The notes under the pieces were generated by a model. That model worked only from the letters and a program-made list of their open reading frames with translations, had not been told where the DNA came from and did not search any database. Below are positions 22,472-36,156 of a stretch of DNA of 64,000 nt, one piece after another. The stretch lies in assembly GCF_021018895.1 (NCBI RefSeq), contig NC_079386.1:4941835-5005834 (forward strand). Direction: 5' to 3'. The DNA comes from Seriola aureovittata (Eukaryota; Chordata; Actinopteri; Carangiformes; Carangidae). The first letter of the stretch is position 1. Every line of letters starts with the position of its first letter. A program made the position numbers and the translations under genes.

Positions 22472-23664
22472 CTGGGGAGGGAAAAGGCGACACAGAGTTA
22501 AACGAGGTCCCACGAATGACGAATATTTAAAGCCCCTGTTTGTTTGACATTTTGATTGATGATCGCCGATTCTTAAAAATATGCTCTTGGCGTAAGATGG
22601 ACGATGGCGACATTGATAAGCTCCTATCTCTCAGTGCACTGACCTGCGTTTTTGTCCGCCACAAAGTCAGAAATGTGCAAATCACACATTTGGCAGTGTG
22701 AACATGACCTCTTTACTCAAAATGCAAATCAGCTTCAAACACATGTCATAGGGGAACATAGGTGAAACTATGTAGAAATAAAAGCAGGAAGGATTGTAGC
22801 TCCTGGACAAAGCAGGTGGGCCGCTGTTACAAGTTTATGAACAGTACACAAAGAGTAGAGCAATGTAATAAACTTAAGGATGACAACATAATGGGTTGTG
22901 GTTAATGCTAGTATTATTATGCCTCCGTATTCAGTGTTTTTGATTAAGGCTCTACTAAGGAAGGCGGCTGTATATTTATGACTGGCAGTGTGTTTGTGCA
23001 GAGGCTGCAAAGTGCCCTGTTGCTCCCAAACTTTCATTTTCAGTAGATAACACAGTGTTTCAACCTGATTGGGTCTTCATCAGGGCAGCAGGGTCAAATC
23101 ACAGTTACAGCTACTCTCTGCCTTTTTCTCTGCTACATCTGTTCTCCTTCATGTGCGACTACATGCGCACACAACTACTTTTTCCTCAATCTCAATCAAA
23201 CTTAGAACCTTTCCTATCGTAACATGACTCAACTTTGTAGCAACGTTTAAAAATTGAAACTAAGGTGAATTCGTCAGTTTGTCATATTCCTTTAAGTGAT
23301 TGCATTGTTCTGTCTTAACTCAACACTGAACTAATTAATAATGTAATCAAATAAAACTGGAAAGCATATAATCTATAGCGGAAAAATAATTATACTTAAT
23401 AAAATATTAAAACAGCACTATTCAAAAAATATATATATTGTGATATCTGTTCACATGTTGTCACTGCCATAGTTGATATTGTATGTGTGTGGTGCAAGTT
23501 TCCTCGGTAATCCATCCTTGGCCTAAAGGTCAATGACTTTATTTTACTGAACACACTGTTTAAGAGCATCAACGGTGGAGACAAAATAAAAGCATCTTGG
23601 GAGACACTACCCACTGGCCTCTGCCTCTAGAGCAGCTTCGACAGGAAATGTTAATCTGTTGTAC
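22472..23664 (-). other. fgf11: fgf11 intron 4 (1,193 bp)
   Basis: GT (gtacaac donor) to AG intron between exons 4 and 5. It contains no array longer than a few units and no recognisable second exon or RNA gene. Confidence 0.9.
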
Positions 23665-23863
23665 CTTCAATGAGTTTGGGCAGGAAGTGAGCGGCTCCCT
23701 TGGTCTTCTTGACGCGGTTCCCCTTCATGACCTGACCGTCCCGGTTGATGCCGATATACCACGCCCGCCCCGACTGGGTCTGTCTGTACAGGATGGACGA
23801 GTAGGTCACGTAGTAGTTCTCAAACACGCACTCCTTAAACTTACACTCCGGCGTGAAGTGCTC
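23665..23863 (-). CDS. fgf11: fgf11 exon 4: central beta-trefoil segment of an intracellular FGF
   Basis: The exon is 199 nt, the size expected for exon 4 of FHF genes, with a tttcag acceptor and a gtacaac donor. It encodes 66 residues plus one base: [18 protein letters not shown], then [30 protein letters not shown] and LPKLIE. The FTPEC-FKE-VFENYY block, GRAWY and KGNRVKKTK are diagnostic of the FHF subfamily (FGF11-14). Cys in KECVFENYY, where FGF12, 13 and 14 have Ser, and Tyr in GRAWY, where FGF12 and 14 have Phe, point to FGF11. FHFs have no secretion signal; they bind the C-terminal domain of voltage-gated sodium channels and shift inactivation. The segment covers the middle and later strands of the beta-trefoil, including the basic loop that in secreted FGFs binds heparin. 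Confidence 0.93.
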
Positions 23864-24936
23864 CTGAAACACACCGCACAAGAGGAGGAAGAAACACGCA
23901 CGTCAGGTCAGAGGAGAAGAATAACACATTTGGAGCATCTGCCATTTTTTATCCGTTCTATTATTTATATATTTACTCTTCAATTCCACTGGCTCAGCTG
24001 GGAATGGGAGGAAATGGGCCCCACATTTCATCGTGACAGGGTTACAGGAGCATCTGTGGCTGCATCGACACACTGCGCACACACACATACACATACACTT
24101 ACACACACTCAGACAAACTCATTCCAACATGTGCGCACGCCTATTCGCCACATGGACAAAGTGGTTCGTGAGCGGGGATGCCATAACTCAGCCGGTTCGG
24201 TTTACCTGTAACAAACAACAATCAACCGGATCCTTCACCCCCTCTATAGTTTAACGACCCCGTCGTCGGCCTTCGGCTCACGCACACACACACTCACACT
24301 CACACACAGACACGCATAGCTCTGCATTAGACAATACATCAACACCAAACCCCCCACCACCACCACCACCCTCCCCCTCATCTCTCTCTCGTTACAGCTC
24401 TCACATATTCCCTCTCTATCTCATATTCTGCCTCTCCTCCACTCCAGTCCCTCCATCCCTCCGTCATTTGGTAACCTTGTCGAGGAACAAACCAATTTGC
24501 AGGATTGATTTGGAGCCTTGATGTGACGGGTGAGCAGAAAAGGCCTGAATAAGGAGTTTGCTCTCTCTCCCTCTCTCTCTCCCTCTCTCATTCATTTTTC
24601 CCCTCTCTCACTCTCTCTCCTCCTCCTGCTCTCCGTCTTCCATCTCTTCGCTCTCTCTGCTCGTCTGCCACCGCAGACGCAGGGCCTCAACGCCTGCCTA
24701 CAGCCATTGTACCACACATAAACAAGCTAATTACATTGACTGTATCGCCCATTCTTTAATTACACATCCATTCACTCGGGCAGCCATTCATTTTTCTCAC
24801 CCACCTATTAACTCCGCTCTTCTAGTACAGAGCCGAACCCAAAGGTCTGGATACTCTTGGAAGGTGTAATCAGATTGCTACCATTAACCGTGTTTGTATT
24901 GCAGTGTGATGCATCTCATCTTCTCTACACTCTTTC

Positions 24937-24940
24937 TGTG

Positions 24941-25002
<62 letters not shown>

Positions 25003-25010
25003 TGTGTGTG
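24937..25010. repeat. (GT)n microsatellite with two interruptions
   Basis: GT dinucleotides from 24937 to 25010, interrupted by one ttt and one ag. A further short GT array lies at about 25150-25171. Confidence 0.95.
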
Positions 25011-25584
25011 GAAATTTACAGGATTAAAGGCTGCTTTGTAAAGCCTCATCACCACCTCACACACCCCGAAGACAGACATGCTCAAAGTTCATTAATTGAT
25101 TAATTATGTGAATTAAAATGAGTCGGGCCATATGAGTACAATGTGCAGGGTGTGTGTGTGTGTGTGTGTGCGTCAATGAGTGTGTGTTGAGGCTGTATCA
25201 TTTCCAGTCCATGAGCCGCCATGTGCAAAAGAGAGCTTTTCGATTAGCCGCCGGACCACCACGAGCAAGCATCAGAGGGAGGATACAGAAACTGGGTCAG
25301 GAGAAATCTGATTTTCTGAATATTTTCTGTGGCCATCGACATTGTTTTCCTCCGCAAAATCATGTGGGGCAATCCAATTTTTTTTGTGTTGTTGTGCAGA
25401 CTAAATACCAGAAATGAAAACACCAGAAAGTCACAGCTAGTGATCTTTGACTGCGCTTTGTGGAGACATAGAGTTAAAGTCATGTTAATACGTTTTCTCT
25501 TTCGGCAAAACCACAATATATGAATGTTGGAAGTTGATATTATATTGTACTGGGAAATTATAACATCATCCCTTCGTATCAGAA

Positions 25585-25972
25585 TAATCTTTTTCCACCA
25601 CAGCTTTCACCAGGGAACAGGAACCTTTGGATGAACTTAGCTCCACTACCGGAGGAACCAGGATGTAAATTAAGTTCCGGGGAGAGAGTTTTATCCATGA
25701 AAATGTCCCTGCTCTGGGCGCAGGACTCGCTGGAACTTCAGGAATTTTCGGGGTCGGGCTGAATGTCACCGATTGGTCACGTACGCAGTTGTTTTCCAAA
25801 GCACTGTTTTTGCGTTTTCATCCATTGCCCTCTTTATGTCAACCTTTTATTTAATCTTTGTGGGGCTTTAGCGCCGCTGTGGGAATGTAAATTACAATAC
25901 GCTTTCCCCTGGGAACGTTATCAGCTCTTGGGAAATTAAATTACTTGGAACTTTCGGTGGAAAAACCCCTTT
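25585..25972. mobile_element. Probable DNA-transposon relic with ttttTCCACC ends
   Basis: The left side contains ctttttccacca and the right side, inverted, ggtttttccaccg. The interior resembles a teleost repeat with repeated gggaac/ggaacc and ggaactt motifs. The ends are too degraded to show a target duplication. Confidence 0.4.
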
Positions 25973-27902
25973 AAGTTAAGGTGTGAAAATGGTCTTTATC
26001 ATCTAGAAGCAAAACATGAAGCCAAAGAGCCTAAATATCCAACTGTTGACCAAGATCACATCAACAGCACTTCATTTCCTGTGGTTGAGTTTACAGCTTT
26101 ATCTCTTCCTCTCTCAGTATAGATCAAGATATTAAGGAGACATATTCTCGTAGGTCTTTTTATATCCTCTATGTCCTCGCAACCTTGGTTTGAGAAATGC
26201 TATAAAAAATAAATGTAATAATTCAAACTTTATCACTGGTAAATCATCTTATATTTACAACTCTCAACGAGGATTCATGTCAAACACTGTGCATTGCTTG
26301 CATCTGTTTTTCCACCGAGACACAGATTTCACATTTAAACAGATACTCTGGTGATTTGTTCACAATCAAAGCTGCACAGACTAAAACATCTTAACCTTTA
26401 TTCCAGACTCCAGGCTCTGAACGTAGGGAGACCATATTTTTAGGGTTTCATTTTCATATATGCCATATTTTACCTGGACTGTTTCGTCACTGAAATCTGT
26501 GTCTCCGCAGCAAATAAACAGCGGTTGAAGAGATTCTATCGAAGAATGTTTCTTTTAAGCGATTCAAAACTTGTAGCCCTTAAAATGACTCTGCACACAA
26601 AAATGACAATGCATCAAATTACAAATCCCTGTTCAAGGCTCACATGCGCGAAGGTGATACAATCCGACCTAACAGTCAGTAAACATGATCGGACAAGCAG
26701 CGAACATGAGCAGAAATCAGTTCTGCTTTCAAGGAATCTTTAATTTATGATTTCCTCTTGTAAAATCCGGCCTTAATATTTCATGTAATTTGGCTCAGTG
26801 TAATGGTGCTGCACTGACTGAATCTCCCAGCAGGAGAAACAGAGAGACTTAGTTGCAGCTCGCATGCATGACTGCATGAGTTTCACTCACTTCTGCGCAC
26901 AATACAGGGGAGTTAATGTGATTCATTTTTGTGTGTTTGGAATGTCAGAGGAATATTTCCAAAACAGTTTTTTCATCATTATATATTTTTCTTTCTTTAT
27001 ATTATTCTTAGTAAAAACACCTCCTTACTGTGTTGGAAATTTCTCTCACATGTCAAAACTGATTTTAATTAAATAAATCTTTAGTCTTGGCCAGAAGCCA
27101 GCCACATGAACTTAGCCACAGAGGTGCCATCAGCGTCACTGCTTTATGGGATATCACACTATTAAGCAGTCATTATTCACACAGGGGACACGTGCGCATC
27201 CGTCTGCAGAGCGTCTACCCTGACTACACTCCAGGCTGATTTCTGACTGATCATTTCCTGTTTATCGTGAACTGCAGAGGGGCTGACTCTCCTGCAACCT
27301 CTTCAACCCCGCACATCTAACAAGCCGCTAAAGCAGAGCCTCCGACTAATAAAAACAGAGAAAGCTATCCGTCACCTGAGTCTGAATATCCGTCGCTCCC
27401 CTCAGCTCGGAGACGAACCAGACTTTACTGTCAGCGGTGCAGTTCGCCTTGTGTTCAGCAGGGGCTGCTCCAAACACACAGGCAGTCTGGAGCTCCTGTC
27501 GCTGCTGCTGCTGCTGCTGCTCAGAAATGAACTGCTCCCGACTCCATAATACTCAGCTCCCTCCCCATAGGATCTTGTGTAGCACGCTGAAAACAACTTG
27601 TGTTGTAGAACAGCCGCAAATGCACCAAACTCCGTGTTGTTTTCTATATTTTTAGGCAGAATTTGTTGAAAGATTTAGGATAAATTATTGGTTAGTAAAA
27701 ACTTTCAGCAGCTTCAAATGCTGCTTTTAACTGATTTCAGAAAGAAAATTAGGACGTGATATCTCATGAATTTGAAAAAGAAAAACACTGAGAAACTGAG
27801 ACACACACTCACTAATCAGATCATGTCAGGATCAAATGACAAATGACTAAAATGACTACAATCTTCTGTTACACACAGATGGTTTTAAAGGAGACAACAA
27901 TA

Positions 27903-27904
<2 letters not shown>

Positions 27905-27936
<32 letters not shown>

Positions 27937-28029
27937 ATCCACTCATGCGTGTCTGCTGTTGTGACAGAGAGACATGACAGATCCCTCTTACATCAGTGGG
28001 AGGCCACCCGGCGCCAGATGACATGAATA

Positions 28030-28096
<67 letters not shown>
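27905..28096. repeat. GT array and long CA array in opposite orientation
   Basis: GT at about 27905-27934 and CA at about 28033-28096 lie about 100 bp apart and form an inverted pair. Confidence 0.95.
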
Positions 28097-28098
<2 letters not shown>

Positions 28099-28710
28099 GC
28101 AACATCAACAGTGACGGATGGAGCGGCTGCCTACCTCATCACTCACTCCCACAGACAGAAGAGGGAAAGGAGGGAAGGAAGGAAAGAGGAAGAGCGGCAG
28201 GGGACAAGAGGGGACAAGATGAAAGGAAGGGAGGAAGAAGAGGGGGAGCGAAAGCGAAGGAAGAAAAAAATACACCAAAAAAAAAAAAAAAAGAAGTGAC
28301 GAGAGTTGAGGGAGGAGACACGGAGAGATACAGTAGGATTACACGCCAGTAATGACACACACACGTCTCATTTCCATCAGTTGACGCTTAAAGACATTAT
28401 TCAGCCCTGCTCACGGGCACATGGCTGCCATAAACCACTGAGTCTCCCGTGCGCTCGGCTGGGGAATTGATTCTATGTAAGACCTCTGTGAAAAGTCAAT
28501 AGGCATTAGGTCAAAAAAAAAAAAAAAGAAAAAAGGCTGGATTAGGCTTTGATTGGACGAGCGACGTGGCAACGCAACCGACCGTGAGGAACTTAAAACG
28601 ACTTACAAGCTGCGTTCAGGCAACCACAGGTTAATCCAGGGGCTTTGAGTCGCAGACACTTATCGACCACGTCTCAGAGGACAAATGTATTTCACATGTG
28701 CGAGATGACT

Positions 28711-28741
<31 letters not shown>
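28711..28741. repeat. (GT)n microsatellite
   Basis: About 15 GT units inside fgf11 intron 3. Confidence 0.95.
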
Positions 28742-28744
<3 letters not shown>

Positions 28745-29849
28745 TACTGTACATGACTGAGGAAACACTAGGAGATGGACTGAATTTTTACAGCTTCCAG
28801 TAAATGATGGTTGTAGTTTCATGTGTCAGCTGATACAGCTGATCATTACAGGAGGGTGGATGGCTTCATTCAAGCACAATGGGTTTTTATTAGCCCACAG
28901 CTCTGCTGATGACAGATATGATGGATATGACAGATATGACAGGCGGGATAGATGTGACATTCGGAGTGCTGCAGGAATGACACCTTAAAACCCAGAAATG
29001 AGTTAGCATTTAAACACATCTGGTTCCTCTGAATGGGTTGGTTTAAATGGGTTTATTTGGTTAGATGAACTAATGTCTGTGGTTAACACAAGCTCAAAAC
29101 ACTTTCACGTTTTATTCTAGGACATAAGATACATCAGGAAATACTCCAGCGTAATTTCTTTAAGCTTTTACGTCCCTTAAAATAAAAAATAAATAAAAAA
29201 ACAGTTGCTACAAGCGGCTAAGTGAGACTGCAACCTTGTTATACTCGCTATTTGGAAACTAATACTAACTTTGTAAGAGTAAAGCCTTTCCCAAAACAGG
29301 TAAGAGCTAAATCAAACTACAAGTTGGAAGTTTATTGGTAGTAGAAGTTGACGTCATGTGACCGTGGTGTAGTTGGTTTATAGCCTAACATTAACTTTTT
29401 ACTTCTGGTGACAAATAACACAAGTGATGTTCATTCGTGAAGATGATCCTGCTGAACAAAACATGCCAGTATCATAAACCTTTGCTAATTTTCTGCAGTA
29501 ATCCAAAATCAATCTATTGTGTGTGCTTCATTAAATCTAATGCAATTTTCATTTTTGAAACAGAATAACACTTTCCAAAATTTTCAGAAGTAATGAATGT
29601 TTGTAATAGAATTGTGTTTATTTTGAAATAAATTTCATTCCATTTCAAAAGAAACTGATAAGGTTTGATGAACTGAGGTGTCGTCTGTTGCTCGTCTCCT
29701 CTGCCTGACCCACCTCTCGAGTTGCAAGTCTTTTTTAATTTTTATCAATGATGAGTCATGATTCCATCACAAGTCAAGTGACTTGAGTCCACACCTCTGC
29801 GGTCTGGCCTGACAAAAACTGTCCTTGTCCACATTACATGTAGTAATGT

Positions 29850-29893
29850 GATCTGTTCTTAATGCAAAAATATTGATTCAAGCAGCTTTAAAC
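29850..29893. repeat. Dispersed repeat pair, copy 1 (copy 2 at 32223-32264)
   Basis: gatctgttcttaatgcaaa, then aatattgattcaagcagc and tttaaa, parallels gatccattgttaatgtaaa, aatattgattatagcagc and tttaaa at 32223-32264 in the same orientation. It looks like a terminus of a small transposon. Confidence 0.6.
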
Positions 29894-30126
29894 AATAGTG
29901 CAAAGACGAATGTGTACAGGCTATTTCATGTTGCTTTTTGCTTCTTTTTTGAGAATGAGGGTCATGATAAAGGTCAAAATGTCAAGTTTACTTCAAAACT
30001 TCAACATCAGTCAACAGTCTGTCGGATTACATCTCCAGCCTCTCTCTCTCTCTCTCTCTCCTGTCCCTGCTGTCTCTTCACTTCTCAATCCAATGAAAAA
30101 AACAACCTGTCATAAAAATATGCTGT

Positions 30127-30329
30127 GGGGGGGGGGGGAGGGGGGGGGGCTTTAAAGGGATTTCCAGGTTATAAAAATATATTGGATTGATCATGAAGTG
30201 AGAAATGTTTTCTTTCTTCCAAAAAAAAAAAAAAAAAAGAACACTTGCTGCAGTGCTGTCGGCAGAGGCATCTTGAGTTTAAGACACTTAATGGTTCCAG
30301 GAAGAGACTTTGTGTTTAATCCAATAATA

Positions 30330-30364
<35 letters not shown>
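30127..30364. repeat. G-rich run and two long poly-A runs
   Basis: Twelve G, one A and ten G at 30127-30149; an A run at about 30220-30238; and an A run of 32 at 30333-30364. No SINE body was recognised next to the A runs. Confidence 0.85.
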
Positions 30365-30366
<2 letters not shown>

Positions 30367-32222
30367 CAATATATTTAGATGCTCAAAAGTGGCAGCTGTT
30401 GTTACGCTACACCTGTGAAGTGTTACTTTGTGTTAATGAAACTGTGTGCTCAAACTGTAATCATCACATGATAAATCTAAAAAGAGAAATAAAGTGGGAT
30501 GTTTTTTGCTTCTGTTCAATGAATGATGAAATATTTACCTGCGGATGCAACCCCTGTCAGAAGGATAAGAATCAGCACTAAAAGCACACAGAGCAAGGTT
30601 AGCCTTGCAAAAGCTTGTTTACCAGACAAGCTGATTTTTATCTGAGCAGATGAGCAGAAAAAAAACAGCTTTAATTGAGGACAAACAGCTGAGGAAGCAT
30701 CACAGGAGCCGGCAAAATAATTGACTAAAGATAGGAGTAATTATCATTTATTAATTTATGCATGGACAAGATGTAGCCGCGCCGGCGCTCTCTGTAGTGT
30801 TATCAACAGCGCTGCTCTTTCGAACTCTCTGTCTAAACCATCACTCAGCATTTAGGGAGGAGAACTCCCCGCAAACGAGCAAAGTATTCTCAGGGTGACA
30901 GAGCAGCCAGCTCCCGTGTTAAAAAGATGAAAAACAACCTCTGACATTCAAAGCAACTTTATCAAATCCCATAGCAGCACCAGCAAATAGTCTGTTCACT
31001 CCAGTTTTCAAAGCAACATTTTTCTAGCTGACTTGTGCTACGACTGGTGAGCGGTGCCGTTAGGAAATATCCACAGACGAAAAGATGCTTCACTCTGAAA
31101 AAGAGGGATGTGTCATATTCACTGTAGCTGTGTGTGAATCTGCTGTAATAGTGGAAGATAACATGCTGTAAAATATATATATATTTTTTTTAAAGTAGTG
31201 CCTGGTGGAGCTGATCTCAAAGGCCTCTCTGAAATGTATGGCTGACGTTACACAACTTCCTGATGTAAACAAGACTCTAACAGCACTGGGAAACAATAAC
31301 ACATTAAATATATGACACGTTTATATAATGGTATGTGCCACAAACGTCCTCATCTCTCCTGTGCTTTGAAACGCCCTGAAGTGATCATATGTACATGAGT
31401 CGGTTACATGTACTTTTTTTTATACAACCTAAGAGCTTTCACACTTCCTACCGTCAGTTGCTGTTTTCAAGGTCAAGAACGTATAAGCTCGTACAACAGT
31501 GCCCTATCTTCCTAACAAACAATGCTTAATTTACACATCCAACAGTCACAGAGCAACAATAACATTAATTTGGAGTCCTGGTCTCCACCGACTCATTCAT
31601 TCATCTAATTACTTTTACTTTTCTTTTTGCTTATGTAGTCTCCATGATATTATTACGAGTTTACGAGATTGCAAGATTTTGAGTTTGATTACAGATGACC
31701 ATGAAAACACACAACCGCGTGTTCTCCTGTTCTCTTCTGTAACTCGCTACTTGTGAAACCCTTAAATCGATGTTCCCGAGAATGTTCAAAGACGAGATAA
31801 ACTCTGTATTATCCGCTGTGATTTCTGTAATGTGACACACACTGAAGTTGGCGCTCGGTCGTGCGTATCATGTACTTGACTGTGCTGCGAGTCCGTCTGC
31901 AGATGCTGGATTAAACTCGCAGAACGACAACTGTTGACCTTGTGCTTAATTGAACAGAAATTGCCACCACATGCTCCACTGTGTTCACCAGCTAGTCACT
32001 AACTAGCTGTCTGTTCGTTGATAGCATATATGTTGCCTGCTGCTCTTGGAAACACTGCTGACAAGAGCGGGAAGCAAAATCAGTAAGGCTGTGGGCCTGA
32101 AGACCAAAACAATGAGCTGAAAAAAACACTCTGTAGAGCTGAGGGGAAATGTGGAGTTGGCTCATCATTTTTCTTTTGTGAGTTCATCACAGTGAAAAGC
32201 CACTTTCACTAGCACATTATTT

Positions 32223-32264
32223 GATCCATTGTTAATGTAAAAATATTGATTATAGCAGCTTTAA
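32223..32264. repeat. Dispersed repeat pair, copy 2
   Basis: Same family as 29850-29893, with shared aaaatattgatt and agcagctttaaa blocks. Confidence 0.6.
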
Positions 32265-32732
32265 AATGCTCTTTAAACATCTAAAGCTGAGCAAAATTAT
32301 CATGTGACATGATTGAAAGCTGGAGAACAGCTACCAAATCAGCCTTAAGCTGTTTTCAAGGCCAAGAATCGACGTTGAAAATCGAATTCGACTCAGAGAA
32401 TGACCCACTTCTCCTCAGGGAATTGATTTTTGAATGATCAGACAGTTCTCCCGGCTCATTGTGAATCATACAGACCTCACAACAACCTAGGTGCTGGCTT
32501 TAAAGGTCTTTTTACTGTCTTCCTCTGTCTGATTTCCACCTTTTGGCCTCTGAGTTCTCTTGTGAACATTCACGAGTGTCCGTGAGTTGCTGCCCGACGG
32601 AGAGGAGAAAGAAGTTTTTAGCAGTTCAGGCGGAGAGGGGTCCTCATCTGTGCCAACATTCTGGCATTTACAGGGACGCCCTGAGGAGTGCTGGAGCTCG
32701 ACCAGGTCTGATGGGCTCTCAGCATCCAGAAA

Positions 32733-32747
32733 ACACACACACACACA

Positions 32748-32795
<48 letters not shown>

Positions 32796-32814
32796 CACAC
32801 GCACGCACGCACGC

Positions 32815-32869
<55 letters not shown>
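32733..32869. repeat. Compound (CA)n(CGCA)n(CA)n array
   Basis: About 137 bp of alternating purine and pyrimidine. The middle, 32748-32820, is mostly CGCA tetranucleotides, and pure CA lies on both sides. Confidence 0.97.
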
Positions 32870-32872
<3 letters not shown>

Positions 32873-33060
32873 AGAGAGGCACATGTGCACCATAAGGCAA
32901 AACACACGCAGGCAGGCTGGAGAAACACTGTCCGCAAACATATATATGTAAACACATGTTCATGAGGTCTGGCTGCACAAAAGGATGAATAAACAAGATT
33001 TATGCATGAAACAACCCTTCAACACAAACACACACAGAAAAATGGAGTGGAGACGAAAAA

Positions 33061-33112
33061 CACACGCACACACACACACACTTGAAACACACACACGCAC
33101 GCACACACACGC

Positions 33113-33160
<48 letters not shown>
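33061..33160. repeat. Interrupted CA/CGCA array
   Basis: About 100 bp with pure CA at its right end (33120-33160) and one cttgaa interruption near 33081. Confidence 0.95.
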
Positions 33161-33165
<5 letters not shown>

Positions 33166-33472
33166 CACATAGTGTAATGAGAACAGCTGGAGAGGGTGCA
33201 GGCGAGTGCACAAGGGGGAAGAAGCAGAGAGGGAGGGAGGGATGTTCTCTGCTTCTCACCTTGACAGCCAGACCCTCGCTGTGCGTTTGGGGATTTTCCA
33301 AAGGGAACCAGAGATAACCTGCCTCACCTCTACACTACCTTCTTCATCTCTCCTTCTCTACTCCTCTTCCTCCCTCCCAGCCTCCCCCCATCTCCTTCCT
33401 CAAGGCCATGTGTGTGCATGTTTTTTTGGGTTTTTTTTTTTGCCACATCAGAGGAGGCACAGGCGCACCTTG

Positions 33473-33473
<1 letters not shown>

Positions 33474-33522
<49 letters not shown>

Positions 33523-33701
33523 AGGGGGTCAATCAGAGTGTGAAGGAGGGAGAGAAAGACACACAGAGAGCAAAAGAGAAAGGAAGGGGAGCAGAGGAAA
33601 GGAAACAAGGGTGCTGACTCAAAGAAAAAGAGACAAGCGGTTTCTGATTCGATGGGTGGTTGAGGAAGGTCAGAGGAGGGGAGTTGGAGACGGGAGGAGG
33701 C

Positions 33702-33786
<85 letters not shown>

Positions 33787-33877
33787 CAGGCAGCTCGGTC
33801 CTCTCAGGTCATTCTATAGGAACTTTGTTAAAGGTTTTTGTTGAGGGGCCTGACTAATTGCCGGTTTGCCACCTGTC

Positions 33878-33948
<71 letters not shown>
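33474..33948. repeat. Three GT arrays in a row
   Basis: GT arrays at 33474-33519, 33706-33782 and 33881-33948, separated by 187 and 98 bp of unique, partly purine-rich sequence. Confidence 0.97.
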
Positions 33949-33949
<1 letters not shown>

Positions 33950-34739
33950 TGGTGAGGAAAAGGGACCAAGTAGTAGTTTTATATACTACATGCTGATACT
34001 ATATACACTTATATATTATCATATGTGGCTGTTATTGACCTGCATAGACCATAAACACATTAAAGGCATGGTGTGACATAGGAAAATATGAATGAAGTGA
34101 ACCACATTGAAAAGTGCTGTGATGAAAATATAAAGGGTAAAATTATTCATGACTATATAGTAGACTGTTCTGGTGCTGCATACTAACTCTATAATTTATT
34201 CTAACAGGGTCCACTCCTTCAGCGTTAAAGCCTAGGTGATGAGTTTTTCATAATTACATTTTAAATTAAAACCTGCAGAATGTAACACAACATTTCACTC
34301 AACTTAAAAAGTACCCAGTGTCGTTTCTGACCACTAGTCAAAAACTAGAACACAGCTGATGTTTCTGACCACTAGTGTTATCGGTATTATATTGTTGTAC
34401 TTCATATTGCACAACAAGGATTCTGATGTGAGAGTTAATCCCCCTTAATAAACCCATACCCATGAGGGAACTGTGGCAGCAAATAGCACTGGCCGCACTG
34501 TATACATGCATGAATATAAATACGGTACAAATTGTGGCAAACACAGCTGTAAATGAGCCAATCATTGTTAAGAATATTTCCATCTGCCAATCTGCCTATA
34601 CAAGCACCACTTTTTTGCAAACTACCATTTACAGTGACTGTGTGATGTGGTACTGTCCAAGGTGCTGATCCTGCTGCAGGGAGCAGCCAGGGAGCTGTCC
34701 AGGGTGTTCTACCTTTCTTTCTCAAGCTTCATATTCATC

Positions 34740-34740
34740 A

Positions 34741-34830
<90 letters not shown>
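34740..34830. repeat. Compound (TC)n(AC)n(AT)27 microsatellite
   Basis: Three dinucleotide repeats abut. The AT part at 34777-34830 is self-complementary and can form a hairpin. Confidence 0.97.
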
Positions 34831-34833
<3 letters not shown>

Positions 34834-35991
34834 TGATTTACTAACGTTCATACTTTAAACACAATAAATGATGCTTTTTTATGCAGATGGCCTAGGAGTG
34901 ATTAGTTAAACAGGTTTATTTGAGCATTATTCTGTAATTTCTTTTTACTTTGTTCTTGATGATAAAATCACCAAAGTGGCAGCAGATTGATGATGAGGAG
35001 CCAGAAACAGATGTGGTTCTGAGAGGATTATTCTCAGATCAAAGTCTAAATTAAATACCAACAACTTGTTTTGCGCCATCTCGGCTGAATGTGCCTGTGC
35101 ACCATACGCTCTGCTGTGGGCACAGAAATACAACACAGACGGGCAAAGCAAATTGCAATGTCAGGGAGTTTAAAAAGGCTGTAAGAGCTTCTGCTTGCGC
35201 TGCTTGTTGTGCTGCCACAAAAATAAGGCCCATCATGTCTAATCATTGACTTCATTTGTTCCTGAACATGTATGTAACTCGACTCTGCAGTTCCCCCCAG
35301 CTCTATGAAGCCTTGTAGCATCTTTTAGCTTATTGCTTTGGTTTTAACTTTACACTTTAAGTTCACTCTCACTAATCTCATAATGACATATGCAGCCACA
35401 GCAGGCAGTGAAAAAGCTCCAAAAAAACCCACTGCACTCTGCCTACTCAGCACCAAAACAGATAATACAAAGACAATAGACAAAGACAAAAGACAAGGAC
35501 AAAAGACACAAGTCAGTTAGCAACTTTAACAGCTACACATCTACAAGCAAATATGCATTAACAAGTTTGCCATTCTCACTAAAAAGGTGATAATATGTCA
35601 ATGTTGTGTTTACAGCTGGTTTCTCCTGCCAACTATGTGACATAAACATCCACTATTGCAGATTTAAGGTCTCACTGCCAAACAGTACATAAACTGTACA
35701 TACACGAGATGACAGGTAAGGGTCTGTGCATTCAAAAAATTATAGTAGATGAATACATGCTGCCAAACATTGTACATTGCCAACATTGTATATAATTATT
35801 TAAAACTATGAATTCAAATGATTTTAAATAAAACAAATGTAGCTTTAATTTCTAAAACCTTAGTCTCTTTACTTAGAGAAAAGTTAAGGAGAACACTGAA
35901 CAAAAAAAAAAAAAAAAAAAAAAAGAAACTCCCGAGTATATCCTCAGCCCTGCACAGATCCTGTGACCTACTCTTCACAATAGCAGTGCAG

Positions 35992-36156
<165 letters not shown>

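Noticed and set aside
22051..22501. Plus-strand ORFs of 82-93 codons over fgf11 exon 5
   Set aside because: They are shadows of the minus-strand exon and of G-rich and CTC-rich tracts.
23597..24211. Plus-strand ORF of 204 codons, the longest in the window
   Set aside because: It runs antisense to fgf11 exon 4 and then through a CA repeat. Codon constraint belongs to the minus-strand exon; no domain is visible in the plus-strand product.
32733..32869. CRISPR-like array of CGCA repeats
   Set aside because: There are no unique spacers. It is a tetranucleotide microsatellite in vertebrate intron DNA.
34435..34725. Possible exon in the segment with ctgctgcagggagcagccag
   Set aside because: Neither strand gives a frame with a recognisable domain and paired splice sites, and the repeated ctgcagggagcagcc words look like local sequence redundancy.
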